Source: Peribacillus deserti (GTDB taxonomy: Bacteria; Bacillota; Bacilli; Bacillales; DSM-1321). From it: a stretch of DNA of 64,000 nucleotides. The position numbers and the translations under genes are program-made. The stretch's first letter is position 1. Each line of letters begins with the position of its first letter. Of the stretch, positions 18,038 to 26,611 are shown in pieces. The stretch is taken from positions 17,765 through 81,764 of the forward strand of contig NZ_PGUY01000051.1 in NCBI RefSeq assembly GCF_002863585.1, written 5' to 3'. Below the pieces are notes generated by a model. That model was not told where the DNA came from, made no database searches, and worked only from the letters and a program-made list of their open reading frames with translations.

Positions 18038-18065
18038 ATTATAATCTTTTATTTTTAAATGTCTA
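18038..18065 (-). promoter_or_regulatory. SigA-type promoter of the gmu operon
   Basis: On the minus strand the -35 box is TAGACA (18060-18065) and the -10 box is TATAAT (18038-18043), with a 16-bp spacer. The -35 lies inside the GmuR-type palindrome, and the cre follows downstream. Confidence 0.7.
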
Positions 18066-18072
18066 GACATTT
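18057..18072. promoter_or_regulatory. gmuO: GmuR (HutC-type) operator
   Basis: AAATGTCTAGACATTT is a perfect 16-bp palindrome containing GTCTAGAC. This fits the GTnTAnAC core known for HutC-subfamily GntR operators. It overlaps the -35 box of the gmu promoter, so repressor binding would exclude RNA polymerase. Confidence 0.8.
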
Positions 18073-18388
18073 ATATAATAAAAACCTTACAAACTTTTAG
18101 GCGCACGTTAAATTTAGCTAATTGGGTTAATAGTTTAAGATTCTTTGAAGATTATGGATTAAACTATGGTGATAAGCGTAAGGCCTAGTGCCTAGTTGCA
18201 TAAATGTGATGCAGTTCCAGCATAAAGCTTGGCTGTTAAACATATTGTCATGAAGGTACATACTATTGCCTGCTGGCTGGCATGAGACTAGCTGTTAAGT
18301 CTTACGCTTGGCTGGTGGGCAAAATGTATACGGATGAGTGCTTGGCTGGATATGAATAATAACTTGCTGATCTACTAATGCCAAGCCG

Positions 18389-18763
18389 ATAAACATAACG
18401 TTGCAGATGAGCATAGCGCGTTGCAGAGAATGGAATGTCATTCTAATGAATGCCTGGCTGATGAGCATAATGACTTGCTGATAACTTGCTGTTAAGCATA
18501 TTCTTAAGTGCTTACAAGCATAACGCGTTGCTGATAATAATGTCATGCAGATGAACATAATGCCTGACTGATAAGAATAACGACTTACTAATAAGCATAA
18601 TGAACTTCTGATAAGAATAACGCTTGCTGATAAGCATAATGAACTTCTGATAAGCATAACGACTTGCTGATAAGCATAAATTTTTGGCAATCAGCATAAA
18701 AGGGTAAAACTTAAGCATAAGACTTGAAAACTTGAGCATAAACCTAAGAAACATAAGCATAAA
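18389..18763. repeat. Degenerate array phased at 20-21 bp (ATAAGCATAA motif)
   Basis: Versions of ATAAGCATAA start at 18551, 18571, 18591, 18611, 18630, 18650, 18670, 18690, 18711, 18732 and 18753. The spacings are 20,20,20,19,20,20,20,21,21,21. Looser copies continue to the left (18389, 18407, 18461, 18492, 18514). Sequence between motifs is similar in the centre (CTTGCTG/ACTTCTG) and decays outward. It is not coding in any convincing frame. The stretch 18073-19183 contains no gene; the part right of the array (18764-19183) shows nothing I can name. Confidence 0.85.
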
Positions 18764-19183
18764 TCTCTTAAAGCCAATCATAAAAAATAAAATAGCCAAA
18801 TAAAAGTGAGTTAACACCCTTTATATCAACCCAAATCATAGGATTACATGCTCAAACCGGAGACAAATATCTTAAAGAGAAGATTTTGATCTAAAACATT
18901 AGTAAAATACATGAAAGTGCACCCGCCAGAGACCTCCCGCTCAAGTTTGAAATTATTTACTTTTGTAAAACAATACTTCGTATCACCTGATCTAGGCTGG
19001 GACATTAACTTTTTATTAGAACATCACAGCCCGCCTAAAATAATCCCCCACATTGAAAAGCCTAATAAACCTCTATAGGTAACTGTCTTTCCCGCCCGCT
19101 AAATTGCTTAAGGCTAGACCTCCCTCTTTAATCTTTATTTCCATTGATATTTCTATGTCCATAAAGAAGAATATAAAAATAAA

Positions 19184-19350
19184 GCTTCCTGCTAAGGATC
19201 CCTTTCATATCTTTCTATTAACTAACATCTGCTTTCTGCTCCATTCCCGGGCTTTCATTTCTTAGGCAGGTTGGACGTGAATAATAGATACCGATAAAAG
19301 GCTCCCGCTAATCCACCAAGGAGCATGATTTTATCTTCCTCTATCCCGCT
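19184..19350 (-). pseudogene. Decayed duplicates of the MFS gene 3' end
   Basis: 19184-19270 resembles 19391-19500, which is the terminator plus last codons of the intact MFS gene. Shared blocks include AAAGCTTCCTGCT versus AAAGCTCCCTGCC and TTCCCGGGCTTTCATTT versus TTTCCGGACTTTCATTT. A third, poorer copy starts near 19289 (AAGGCTCCCGCTAATCC). No open frame remains. These are probably scars of tandem duplicates of the exporter or of its 3' region. Confidence 0.6.
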
Positions 19351-19391
19351 CTCCCGACTCAAACAATCCGTGAGTAAGCGGCGATATATAA

Positions 19392-19420
19392 ATAAAGCTC
19401 CCTGCCATCAAGCAAGGAGC
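19392..19420 (-). terminator. Terminator after the DHA2-type MFS gene
   Basis: GCTCCCTGC and GCAAGGAGC pair (one G-U) just downstream of the stop at 19439. On the minus strand a moderately T-rich TTTATTTAT follows. Confidence 0.65.
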
Positions 19421-19438
19421 CTTATCCTATCTTGCTAT

Positions 19439-20785
19439 TTAACTGACAGTCCCTGCCGCTTTCCTGCTCATTTCCGGACTTTCATTTTTAATCAGGAATG
19501 AGGTCAACAGGGCTGCAATGCTGCCAATGAAGCCGTAAATAAATAAATGATGGATCCCTTCCATAGAGGTGGATCCGTTTGCTAGTAGAGCCCCCATAAT
19601 GGTAACTCCTATAGCGGTACCCATGTTCCGGCAGAACATAAAGAAGGATGTGGAGATTCCTTTTTCATGGCCTCCCACTAACTGCTGTGAACCGATCATC
19701 CCTACTGTTGTAAGTAACCCAAAGGCGATTCCCTGAACTATCATGACCAGGAACACATAAACGAAGCCGTGGTTTTCATTTAATAACAGGAGCAATAATC
19801 CGGAAATAATCAAAAAGCTATTTCCGATAATTAATAATTTACGGTATCCGTACTTTAGAATCCATTTTCCAGCTGGAACCGAGACTGCCATCCAGCCAAT
19901 AGCTGTTCCAAGGAGGGCCACTCCGGAGATGAATACTTTTAATCCTGCTATATCCTGCAGGAATAGTGGGATAAAGCTAGAAGTCCCAAATAGGGCTAGC
20001 GTGCCGATAAAAGCATTTATATTGATCCATGAAATGGTCTTATTTTTAAACATGGACAATGGAACAATCGGAGACGTCTGCTTTTTCTCGAAGAAATAAA
20101 AGATAACGATCAAGACGATTCCAAGCAGCCCATATAGGACCCTATTATCTTCAACAACCGTTACTAGAAGCAGGAAGGTAATCCCTGCTGCAAAGAGAAT
20201 GGCGCCAATATAGTCCACTGAAGCTCGTTTCGGCTTGTAGCTTTCCTGATATGGCATCAGTGTTATAAAAGCAATGATACAGATAGGGAGATTGATAAAA
20301 AAGATCCATCGCCAGTTCATATATTCTACAAAAAATGCCCCAAGCATTGGAGCTAGAATAGCTGACAGCCCCCACATTCCTGTAAACAGCGCCTGAATCT
20401 TCCCTCTCTTTTCAATTGGAAAGAGGTCCCCCGCAATGATGGCCGGGAATGGCATCATAAAGCCTGCTCCAATTCCCTGAACGGCCCTGAAGATGACGAG
20501 CTGAATCATATTTGCGGACAATCCGCAAAGAAGCGAGCCTAGTAAAAATAAGATAATTCCAAATCCAAAGACCCGTTTTCTTCCAAACATGTCTGATAAA
20601 CGGCCGGCAACCGGCGAAAGTATTGTCGTTGTGATCATATAAGAGGCAAACGACCAGGCATATAGGTCAAGCCTTCCTAATTCCTCAGCTATGATAGGCA
20701 TGGTTGTATTCATGATCGTTGTATCGATGGATGCAACCAGCATAGCTAGGACAATACTGATCATGACAGTAGTTCTGCTTTTCAT
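19439..20785 (-). CDS. MFS multidrug exporter, EmrB/QacA-like
   Basis: This 448-residue membrane protein has at least 12 hydrophobic segments. Motif A reads GRLSDMFGRKRV after the second segment, and IDTTIMNTTMPII in the first segment is typical of drug:H+ antiporters of the DHA2 group. It probably exports hydrophobic or cationic drugs by proton antiport; the real substrate is unknown. It is a single-gene unit. Degenerate copies of its 3' end lie downstream at 19184-19350. Confidence 0.9.
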   Translation of the reverse strand: MKSRTTVMISIVLAMLVASIDTTIMNTTMPIIAEELGRLDLYAWSFASYMITTTILSPVAGRLSDMFGRKRVFGFGIILFLLGSLLCGLSANMIQLVIFRAVQGIGAGFMMPFPAIIAGDLFPIEKRGKIQALFTGMWGLSAILAPMLGAFFVEYMNWRWIFFINLPICIIAFITLMPYQESYKPKRASVDYIGAILFAAGITFLLLVTVVEDNRVLYGLLGIVLIVIFYFFEKKQTSPIVPLSMFKNKTISWININAFIGTLALFGTSSFIPLFLQDIAGLKVFISGVALLGTAIGWMAVSVPAGKWILKYGYRKLLIIGNSFLIISGLLLLLLNENHGFVYVFLVMIVQGIAFGLLTTVGMIGSQQLVGGHEKGISTSFFMFCRNMGTAIGVTIMGALLANGSTSMEGIHHLFIYGFIGSIAALLTSFLIKNESPEMSRKAAGTVS

Positions 20786-21100
20786 CTATTAATCTCCTTC
20801 ATAAAAGATAAAATTTATAATAACAGGATTACACCGATATTTCATCCAAGACATTCTAGAGACAGGAAAGTTTTGAAAAGGCTTAAGCTAAACATAATAA
20901 CGGGAACAGTTCATTTTGGTTCCTATTTTGGTTTTTTCCAGGGCGGGAATCATTTTCTAGAAACAGCCTGTCTTGTCCTGCACTAGTTTTTCTATTTCGT
21001 GTAAGACGCCCAGCCGGTATGGCGCTATACAGCTGTGCCCATCATTATGTTGGCGTTTCTATTGCATGTTTTCGATGGTGTAATGACTATGTATTTTTAT

Positions 21101-21335
21101 AAAAGGCTGTTTTCTCAAACTTTGTTGCTATTGAACAAGAGGTTGATTTCCGCTCCAGGATGCTCGCTTTCCGCGGGGCGGGCGGTGAGCCTCCTCAGCT
21201 TCGCCTGCGGGGTCTCACCTGTCCCGCTGCTCCCGCAGGAGTCTCGCACCTTACGCTCCAATCGACCTGACTGAAGAATAGGATGACGTAACAAAACTTA
21301 TTAAAAACAACAATCTTTTAGAAAAGAACCTTATA
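21101..21335 (+). repeat. MITE-like interspersed element, copy 1
   Basis: This element of about 235 bp has imperfect terminal inverted repeats (left AAGGCTGTTTTCTCAAAC; right end reads the reverse complement of AAGGTTCTTTTCTAAAAG). It has a GC-rich core with the blocks CTTTCCGCGGGGCGGGCGG and CCCGCAGGAGTCTCGCACC. The same element recurs at 38505-38726, 58263-58497 and 63940-64000. ATAA flanks both ends and may be a target duplication. It encodes no protein. The rest of the gap 20786-21371 shows no gene. Confidence 0.85.
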
Positions 21336-21371
21336 AAAGGAACTCGTTTAATAGAGCTCCTTCTATATATG

Positions 21372-22334
21372 CTACTCACAGACCAATATCTGTCTCGAAA
21401 ATACTCCTTTTCTGGCCACACAGCGGTCCTTGATCTGAAACCCGGCTTCCTCCACCATGTCATCGATCGTATCAATAGTTACAACTACTAATTTTTTGGC
21501 AAAACGCCGCGCATGCTGAAGGATTGAAAGCTGGTCCTCTGGGGTGGCATGGGTATATAAATTGTAAGGCATATCTATGATGGCAGCATCGTAGTTTTCG
21601 GTTACTTCTGAAATCGGCCCTGTAGTAACCTCGCCTTTTAGTCCAAAGTAAGCAATATTTTCACGCGAGCCGTCAGTCACTAAGTAATTGATGTCCCGGC
21701 CCACTATGTCGATACCCATGGACAATGCTTCCACGAGAACAGTGCCAATCCCGCAGCATGGATCAATCGCTTTGATTCCCTCTGGATGCGGAACGGCAAT
21801 ATTGGCGGCAGCCCTCGCAACCCTTGTGCTCAGAGCCGTCGAATATTCCCGGGGCTTTTTTACATGATGCAGCCAAATCGGCTCACTTTTTTGCAGTTTC
21901 CCAAAATACCATTTTCCTTTAAGCGGCATAATGCACAGCATCTGGTCCGGGTTTTTCATGTCTGCTTCGCCGGCTATCTTCCACCCGATATCTCTTTCTA
22001 TTTTCAAGCGCTCTTGGTACCCGATTTTTTCATTTGGAGCAGGCTCATAAATTTTAGCGAATTGCACCTTAAAGGTAGACTCACCCATATCTAATGTTGC
22101 AGCCTGCTCAAGGATATCTTCCACGCTGTTTCCTTCGTAAAGTACTTCAATTCGCTCTTTCATAAATGGACTTCTGTTCGGGTCGATCTTAATAGAACTT
22201 GTAAGAATGTTTGAAGCATCGTCTTTCCCAAAAAAAGAACGCATTTCCAATCGGCATAAAGAACGTTCCTCATCATTGCATACATACGTGTATATAAATG
22301 CCGGTTTTTGTTGGTTACTCAATGAAATTTCCAT
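21372..22334 (-). CDS. SAM-dependent RNA methyltransferase, TRM11/UPF0020-like
   Basis: This 320-residue protein has a C-terminal Rossmann methyltransferase domain: motif I is AIDPCCGIGTVLVEAL near residue 190, and motif IV is IDMPYNLY near residue 254, a DPPY variant. The N-terminal half resembles the THUMP-like substrate-binding part of TRM11-type tRNA guanosine N2-methyltransferases. The target is most likely tRNA or rRNA guanine, but a DNA target cannot be excluded. It is a single gene, divergent from the MarR gene. Confidence 0.78.
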   Translation of the reverse strand: MEISLSNQQKPAFIYTYVCNDEERSLCRLEMRSFFGKDDASNILTSSIKIDPNRSPFMKERIEVLYEGNSVEDILEQAATLDMGESTFKVQFAKIYEPAPNEKIGYQERLKIERDIGWKIAGEADMKNPDQMLCIMPLKGKWYFGKLQKSEPIWLHHVKKPREYSTALSTRVARAAANIAVPHPEGIKAIDPCCGIGTVLVEALSMGIDIVGRDINYLVTDGSRENIAYFGLKGEVTTGPISEVTENYDAAIIDMPYNLYTHATPEDQLSILQHARRFAKKLVVVTIDTIDDMVEEAGFQIKDRCVARKGVFSRQILVCE

Positions 22335-22488
22335 CCTTTAAATAAATCAATTTTATGTACGGAATATTTAGCTTAACATAGGCTTCTCGTATGCACTACT
22401 TTTTAGAAAAATATAGGCTCCTTAAAGTGCATGGATATATCAAATTTTCCCTGACCTCTGAAATATATACAACGATTGCGAAAATTAG

Positions 22489-22500
22489 TTTGTATACAAA
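22489..22500. promoter_or_regulatory. MarR operator candidate
   Basis: TTTGTATACAAA is a perfect 12-bp palindrome five bases upstream of the -35 box of the marR-MFS operon. This is a typical autoregulation site for MarR proteins. Confidence 0.65.
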
Positions 22501-22505
22501 TTATA

Positions 22506-22534
22506 TTTACACAAATAATTAATGAGAGTATAAT
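22506..22534 (+). promoter_or_regulatory. Promoter of the marR-MFS operon
   Basis: TTTACA (-35, 22506-22511) and TATAAT (-10, 22529-22534) are separated by exactly 17 bp. The start codon lies about 30 bp downstream. Confidence 0.8.
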
Positions 22535-22564
22535 CTATTAAGTTGATGAATGGAGATGAAACCT

Positions 22565-22990
22565 ATGCTTAAGGATCATATAGGCTTTACGGCCTCTACC
22601 ACCAGTAAAATGATGCGCGGATGTGTAAACCTGACACTCAAACCTTTTGGAATAACAGCTGAGCAGTGGACGGTATTAAAGCATTTGTCCTTCGTAAGCC
22701 ATATAAATCAAAAGGACTTATCAAAACGCACAGACAAAGACCAAGCTACTTTAACGAAAATTCTGGATCTGCTGGAGCACCATAAACTCGCTGCACGGAT
22801 GCCTAACCCGGATGACAGGCGTTCATTTTTTATCGAAATTACCGAGCAGGGAAAAAAGCTTGTCGATGAGGCAAAGCCATTAATTGAATGCTTGTATGAT
22901 GACATTCTTCACGGCCTATCACAGAATCAAATCGATATGTTCATGGAGACACTTCATCACATCCAGAGCAACATCAAAAAGCTTAAATAA
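22565..22990 (+). CDS. MarR-family transcriptional regulator
   Basis: This 141-residue winged-helix regulator has a DNA-binding region around residues 50-95 (DKDQATLTKILDLLEHHKLA and the basic wing NPDDRRSFFIEIT). I chose the ATG at 22565 because GGAGATG lies seven bases upstream; an ATG at 22550 would absorb that site into the protein. It probably represses itself and the MFS gene 26 bp downstream through the palindrome at 22489-22500, responding to an exported compound. Confidence 0.9.
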   Translation: MLKDHIGFTASTTSKMMRGCVNLTLKPFGITAEQWTVLKHLSFVSHINQKDLSKRTDKDQATLTKILDLLEHHKLAARMPNPDDRRSFFIEITEQGKKLVDEAKPLIECLYDDILHGLSQNQIDMFMETLHHIQSNIKKLK

Positions 22991-23016
22991 TCATTTGCAG
23001 AAAGAAGGATTCACAC

Positions 23017-24213
23017 TTGGAACATCAAGGAACATCAAAATTATGGACGTGGCAGTATTCAATTATTATTTTAACAACCTTCGTATTTTTCCTTAGTCTT
23101 CAAGCTTTATTAGGCGGCTTCCCCGCATTTGTCACCGGCATTACCGAAAACCCTTCAAAAGGCGGGCTTATGACCACTTCATTTATGCTTGCGGCCATCT
23201 TCACACGGCCTTTTATCGGCATTCTCATGCATAAACTGAACGTCAAGAAAACTTTGATCTTTACCATGATGTTTGTTCTGGCAACGATCGTACTCAGCTA
23301 TGGCCAAGACATTTTTGCCGTGTTAATACTTGTAAGGATTGCACAAGGGGTTTCATTCGGTATCATTACCACTTTATTGGCAACACTTGCTACCAGCTTG
23401 ATCCCTAATGATAAAATTGGGGAGGGAATTGGTTATTTTGGGATGGCTACAAGCCTTGGAACGACATTTGGCCCTATGGTTGCCTTAACACTTGTACATT
23501 CCTTTTCATTTAATAATCTGCTTTCTCTTACGTTCACGTTAATTTTACTTGCCATCGCTGGAAGTTCCTTTATTAAAAATAAAGAAAAAGCGCCAGAAGT
23601 TAAGCCTGTACAAAAGGGTTCTCTCCTGAATTATGCCTTTGAAAAGCGCGCGTTTTTACCATGCATCCTGGTTTGCCTGTTTTATATCACTTTTTCCGGC
23701 ATTGTTAATTTCATTGACGGCCTTGGCAGCGCCAATCACTTTGGCGGCAAAGTTTCGCTATTCTTCCTTATTATTGCGGGTATGATGATCATTACACGCC
23801 CTATTTCAGGAAAAATATTTGATTCACTTGGCCATAAATTCCTAATTTATCCGGCCAGCATCTGCGGAATAATCGGCCTCATTATTTTGACTTTCACCCA
23901 CAGCTTCGGCCTTTTATGTATGGCGGCCATTTTCTATGGAGTGGCTTACAGCGTCATGCAGCCAACCTTCCAGGCTTGGGCGGTAAGCCGTGTTACACCT
24001 GACAAAAAAGGTACAGCTAATGCGATGTCCCTTAGCTTTATGGATTTAGGCATGGCCATTGGGGCAGGTACACTTGGAAATGTCGTGCACCAATTTGGCT
24101 ATAACGCAACATTTGGATATTCCAGCATTTTAATCATTATTCTGGGCATCATTTACCTGGCCAGCACCTTCATAGCCAGAGGAATAAACAAACCTATAAA
24201 TCACAGTTTATAA
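23017..24213 (+). CDS. MFS transporter of the arabinose-efflux (DHA) type
   Basis: This 398-residue transporter has 12 predicted membrane segments and a central cytoplasmic loop near residue 195. It is similar in size and layout to YttB/YwoG-type Bacillus exporters. The start is TTG at 23017, supported by AGAAAGAAGGA seven bases upstream. It is cotranscribed with the MarR gene, which suggests inducible export of a toxic or signal compound; the substrate is unknown. Confidence 0.88.
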   Translation: MEHQGTSKLWTWQYSIIILTTFVFFLSLQALLGGFPAFVTGITENPSKGGLMTTSFMLAAIFTRPFIGILMHKLNVKKTLIFTMMFVLATIVLSYGQDIFAVLILVRIAQGVSFGIITTLLATLATSLIPNDKIGEGIGYFGMATSLGTTFGPMVALTLVHSFSFNNLLSLTFTLILLAIAGSSFIKNKEKAPEVKPVQKGSLLNYAFEKRAFLPCILVCLFYITFSGIVNFIDGLGSANHFGGKVSLFFLIIAGMMIITRPISGKIFDSLGHKFLIYPASICGIIGLIILTFTHSFGLLCMAAIFYGVAYSVMQPTFQAWAVSRVTPDKKGTANAMSLSFMDLGMAIGAGTLGNVVHQFGYNATFGYSSILIIILGIIYLASTFIARGINKPINHSL

Positions 24214-24220
24214 TAGATGA

Positions 24221-24248
24221 AGGCTCTCTTTTTTAGGGAGCCTTTTTT
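24221..24248 (+). terminator. Terminator of the marR-MFS operon
   Basis: AGGCTC and GGGAGCCT arms are followed by six T. The next 256 bp (24249-24504) hold no recognisable gene or site. Confidence 0.85.
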
Positions 24249-24504
24249 ATGAAGGTCTCTACTTTTTGCGCCAATAAGGAATAAATTCCTTTACTCCTTC
24301 TGTGATTTCGCGCGCAGTGGTTAGCTTGGTTGACCCTTACCCGGTTTCCGCCGTTAAATATTTAATCCGCAGTCCCGTGCCATTATCCGTCGTAATATTC
24401 TACTCTTTCCACCACTTGCTTTTCTCGTAAAATATTTGCATCTACTAACTTATCTTTTCCCTTCTCATTTATAATAGTTTTATAAACACATAGGAGGCGT
24501 CCCC

Positions 24505-25872
24505 ATGGAATCCCGATTGATTGCAGGAAGAACGGTAAGGGAATGGAAATCTGCCTATCCCTTAATAGAAGATTTGATGTTAATGAATGAAGTATTCTGG
24601 AACAATCCTAATTATCGTTCTTTTAAAGAAGGAATAAAGAATAAATCTATATCCGAAAAGGACGTGAGGGATGCTGAAGAAAGATTGCTGCGATTCGCTC
24701 CATATCTGGCAAAGGTTTTTCCGGAAACACAGAACGGAGTCATTGAGTCTCCTCTTGTAGAAATATCAAATTTTCATAGCAGGCTGGGTTCCACTTTTCA
24801 TAAAAGCCTGGAAGGCACTCTCATGTTAAAATGCGACAATGAGCTCCCGATCTCCGGCTCTATAAAAGCAAGGGGAGGAATTTACGAGGTACTAAAACAT
24901 GCTGAAGATTTAGCCCTCCAGCATGGAATGCTTGATTTTAAGGATGACTATTCTATTATTGCCGGCCACGAATTTAAGGAATTCTTCTCGCGCTATTCGA
25001 TCGCCGTTGGGTCGACTGGAAATCTTGGGCTGAGCATTGGGATAATCAGTGCCCAACTAGGCTTTAAGGTGACCGTACATATGTCGGCGGATGCCAAACA
25101 GTGGAAAAAGGATCTGCTTAGGAGCAAAGGAGTCACTGTTGTTGAACATAACTCTGACTATAGCAAAGCTGTTGAAGAGGGACGGAAACAAAGTGATGCT
25201 GATCCAGCCAGCTATTTCGTGGACGATGAAAATTCTACGAACTTGTTTTTAGGATATGCGGTCGCTGCCTCCCGGTTTAAAAAGCAGCTGGATCAAAAGA
25301 AGATCAAGATCGATCAAGAGCATCCGCTTTTTGTTTATCTGCCCTGCGGTGTTGGCGGAGGCCCAGGCGGTGTAGCTTACGGGCTGAAACTGATTTTTAA
25401 AGATGCTGTTCATTGCTTTTTCGCTGAACCGACACATTCACCCTGCATGCTATTGGGACTTCTCACAGAGCTCCATGACCAAGTATCTGTCCAGGATTTT
25501 GGGATTGATAACCTGACAGCTGCGGACGGACTTGCCGTTGGGCGTCCTTCCGGTTTTGTGGGGAAAACACTTGAACAACTATTAAGCGGAGTATATACGA
25601 TTGATGATTCTATGCTGTATATGCTCTTAAGCCTGTTGGCGGATTCTGAGAAAATCCGTGTGGAGCCTTCTGCTGCAGCGGGGCTTTATGGTCCTATCCA
25701 ATTATGCAGCCAAGCAGGCCAGGATTATATCCTGGAAAAGGGACTCAGAGACAAAATGGATAACGCTGTTCATATTTCTTGGGCTACCGGGGGAAATATG
25801 GTGCCGGAAGAAATCATGGAAGAGTACTATACCCTTGGAAAAACGCAGCTTAAGCATTTTTTAGATGTGTAA
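24505..25872 (+). CDS. dsdA: D-serine ammonia-lyase (D-serine dehydratase)
   Basis: This 455-residue fold-type II PLP enzyme converts D-serine to pyruvate and ammonia. The PLP lysine is K121 in GSIKARGG. The phosphate-binding glycine loops [11 protein letters not shown] and [15 protein letters not shown] match DsdA, whose usual length is about 440-450. It is cytoplasmic, with AGGAGGCG before the ATG. It is monocistronic or loosely linked to mobA 78 bp downstream. Confidence 0.93.
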   Translation: MESRLIAGRTVREWKSAYPLIEDLMLMNEVFWNNPNYRSFKEGIKNKSISEKDVRDAEERLLRFAPYLAKVFPETQNGVIESPLVEISNFHSRLGSTFHKSLEGTLMLKCDNELPISGSIKARGGIYEVLKHAEDLALQHGMLDFKDDYSIIAGHEFKEFFSRYSIAVGSTGNLGLSIGIISAQLGFKVTVHMSADAKQWKKDLLRSKGVTVVEHNSDYSKAVEEGRKQSDADPASYFVDDENSTNLFLGYAVAASRFKKQLDQKKIKIDQEHPLFVYLPCGVGGGPGGVAYGLKLIFKDAVHCFFAEPTHSPCMLLGLLTELHDQVSVQDFGIDNLTAADGLAVGRPSGFVGKTLEQLLSGVYTIDDSMLYMLLSLLADSEKIRVEPSAAAGLYGPIQLCSQAGQDYILEKGLRDKMDNAVHISWATGGNMVPEEIMEEYYTLGKTQLKHFLDV

Positions 25873-25950
25873 GTCACCATAGATGAGTGGATAATATAAT
25901 AAGGAACTGGGTATATAAAGAAAATACTCTGTGCGGAGGATTTGAAAATA

Positions 25951-26526
25951 ATGACCATAGCAGGCATAGTACTGGCAGGCGGCCAGTCATCACGTTTTGG
26001 AAAGCCTAAGATGTTTGAAACGTATAAAGAGAAATGTTTTTATGAATATAGTGTGGAGGCTTTTAAGGCAAATTCCCTGTCACCCATTATCATCGCTACC
26101 AATCAAGGGCTGCTCCCCCATTTTAAACGGGACGACGAAGTAGAGTTTATCATTGAACAAAAATCTGAAAGCCACCAGGGTCCATTGTTTGCCATGCACC
26201 ATGCCATGACGAAGGTTGATGCAGAATGGTACTTTATTTTGTCCTGCGATATACCCTTTGTCACTTCTGAATTTGTTAAGAAGATGATAAGCCTGGCACA
26301 AGGGAGCAGCTATGATGCCATTGTTCCCATTCAATCAGATAAAGTACACCCCCTGCTCGCTCTTTATCATCAGAGAAGCCTGCCTAAAATGAAGAAACTA
26401 CTGGATCAGGATATTAGGAAAATACGCGTATTTCTAAATGAAATTAACGTACTTCAGGTTTCGTTTTCTGCAGACGCTGAGGTGTTTGTGAATATAAACA
26501 GACAGGAAGATATGCTTTATTTATAG
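25951..26526 (+). CDS. mobA: Molybdenum cofactor guanylyltransferase
   Basis: This 191-residue nucleotidyltransferase has the N-terminal GTP-binding motif LAGGQSSRFGKPK and SCDIPFV, which contains the metal-binding Asp. The region PIQSDKVHPLLALYH and the ending VNINRQED resemble B. subtilis MobA. It attaches GMP to molybdopterin, giving the bis-MGD cofactor that formate dehydrogenase (29273-32254) needs. I chose the ATG at 25951; an in-frame TTG at 25942 lies too close to GGAGGA. Other short NTP transferases look similar, so the assignment is good but not absolute. Confidence 0.85.
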   Translation: MTIAGIVLAGGQSSRFGKPKMFETYKEKCFYEYSVEAFKANSLSPIIIATNQGLLPHFKRDDEVEFIIEQKSESHQGPLFAMHHAMTKVDAEWYFILSCDIPFVTSEFVKKMISLAQGSSYDAIVPIQSDKVHPLLALYHQRSLPKMKKLLDQDIRKIRVFLNEINVLQVSFSADAEVFVNINRQEDMLYL

Positions 26527-26562
26527 GACTTAAAGGATCCTGGATCTTTTAAGTCTTTTTTT
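26527..26562 (+). terminator. Terminator after mobA
   Basis: Long arms beginning GACTTAAA and ending TTTAAGTC, with inner GATCC/GGATC, are followed by eight T. Confidence 0.92.
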
Positions 26563-26611
26563 TATAAAACCTGACCATACTGAGGATAAAAAGATAAGAG
26601 GATGTTGAAAA

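Noticed and set aside
18389..18763. CRISPR array
   Set aside because: The whole period is only 20-21 bp, there are no unique spacers of 30 bp or more, and no cas genes are in the window.
18295..18817. Two minus-strand open frames across the 18.3-18.8 kb array
   Set aside because: They only read the phased ATAAGCATAA repeat, have no ribosome binding site, and give low-complexity FMLMF-type peptides in two overlapping frames.
24249..24504. Remnant gene between the MFS and dsdA genes
   Set aside because: No frame longer than a few dozen codons and no recognisable motif.
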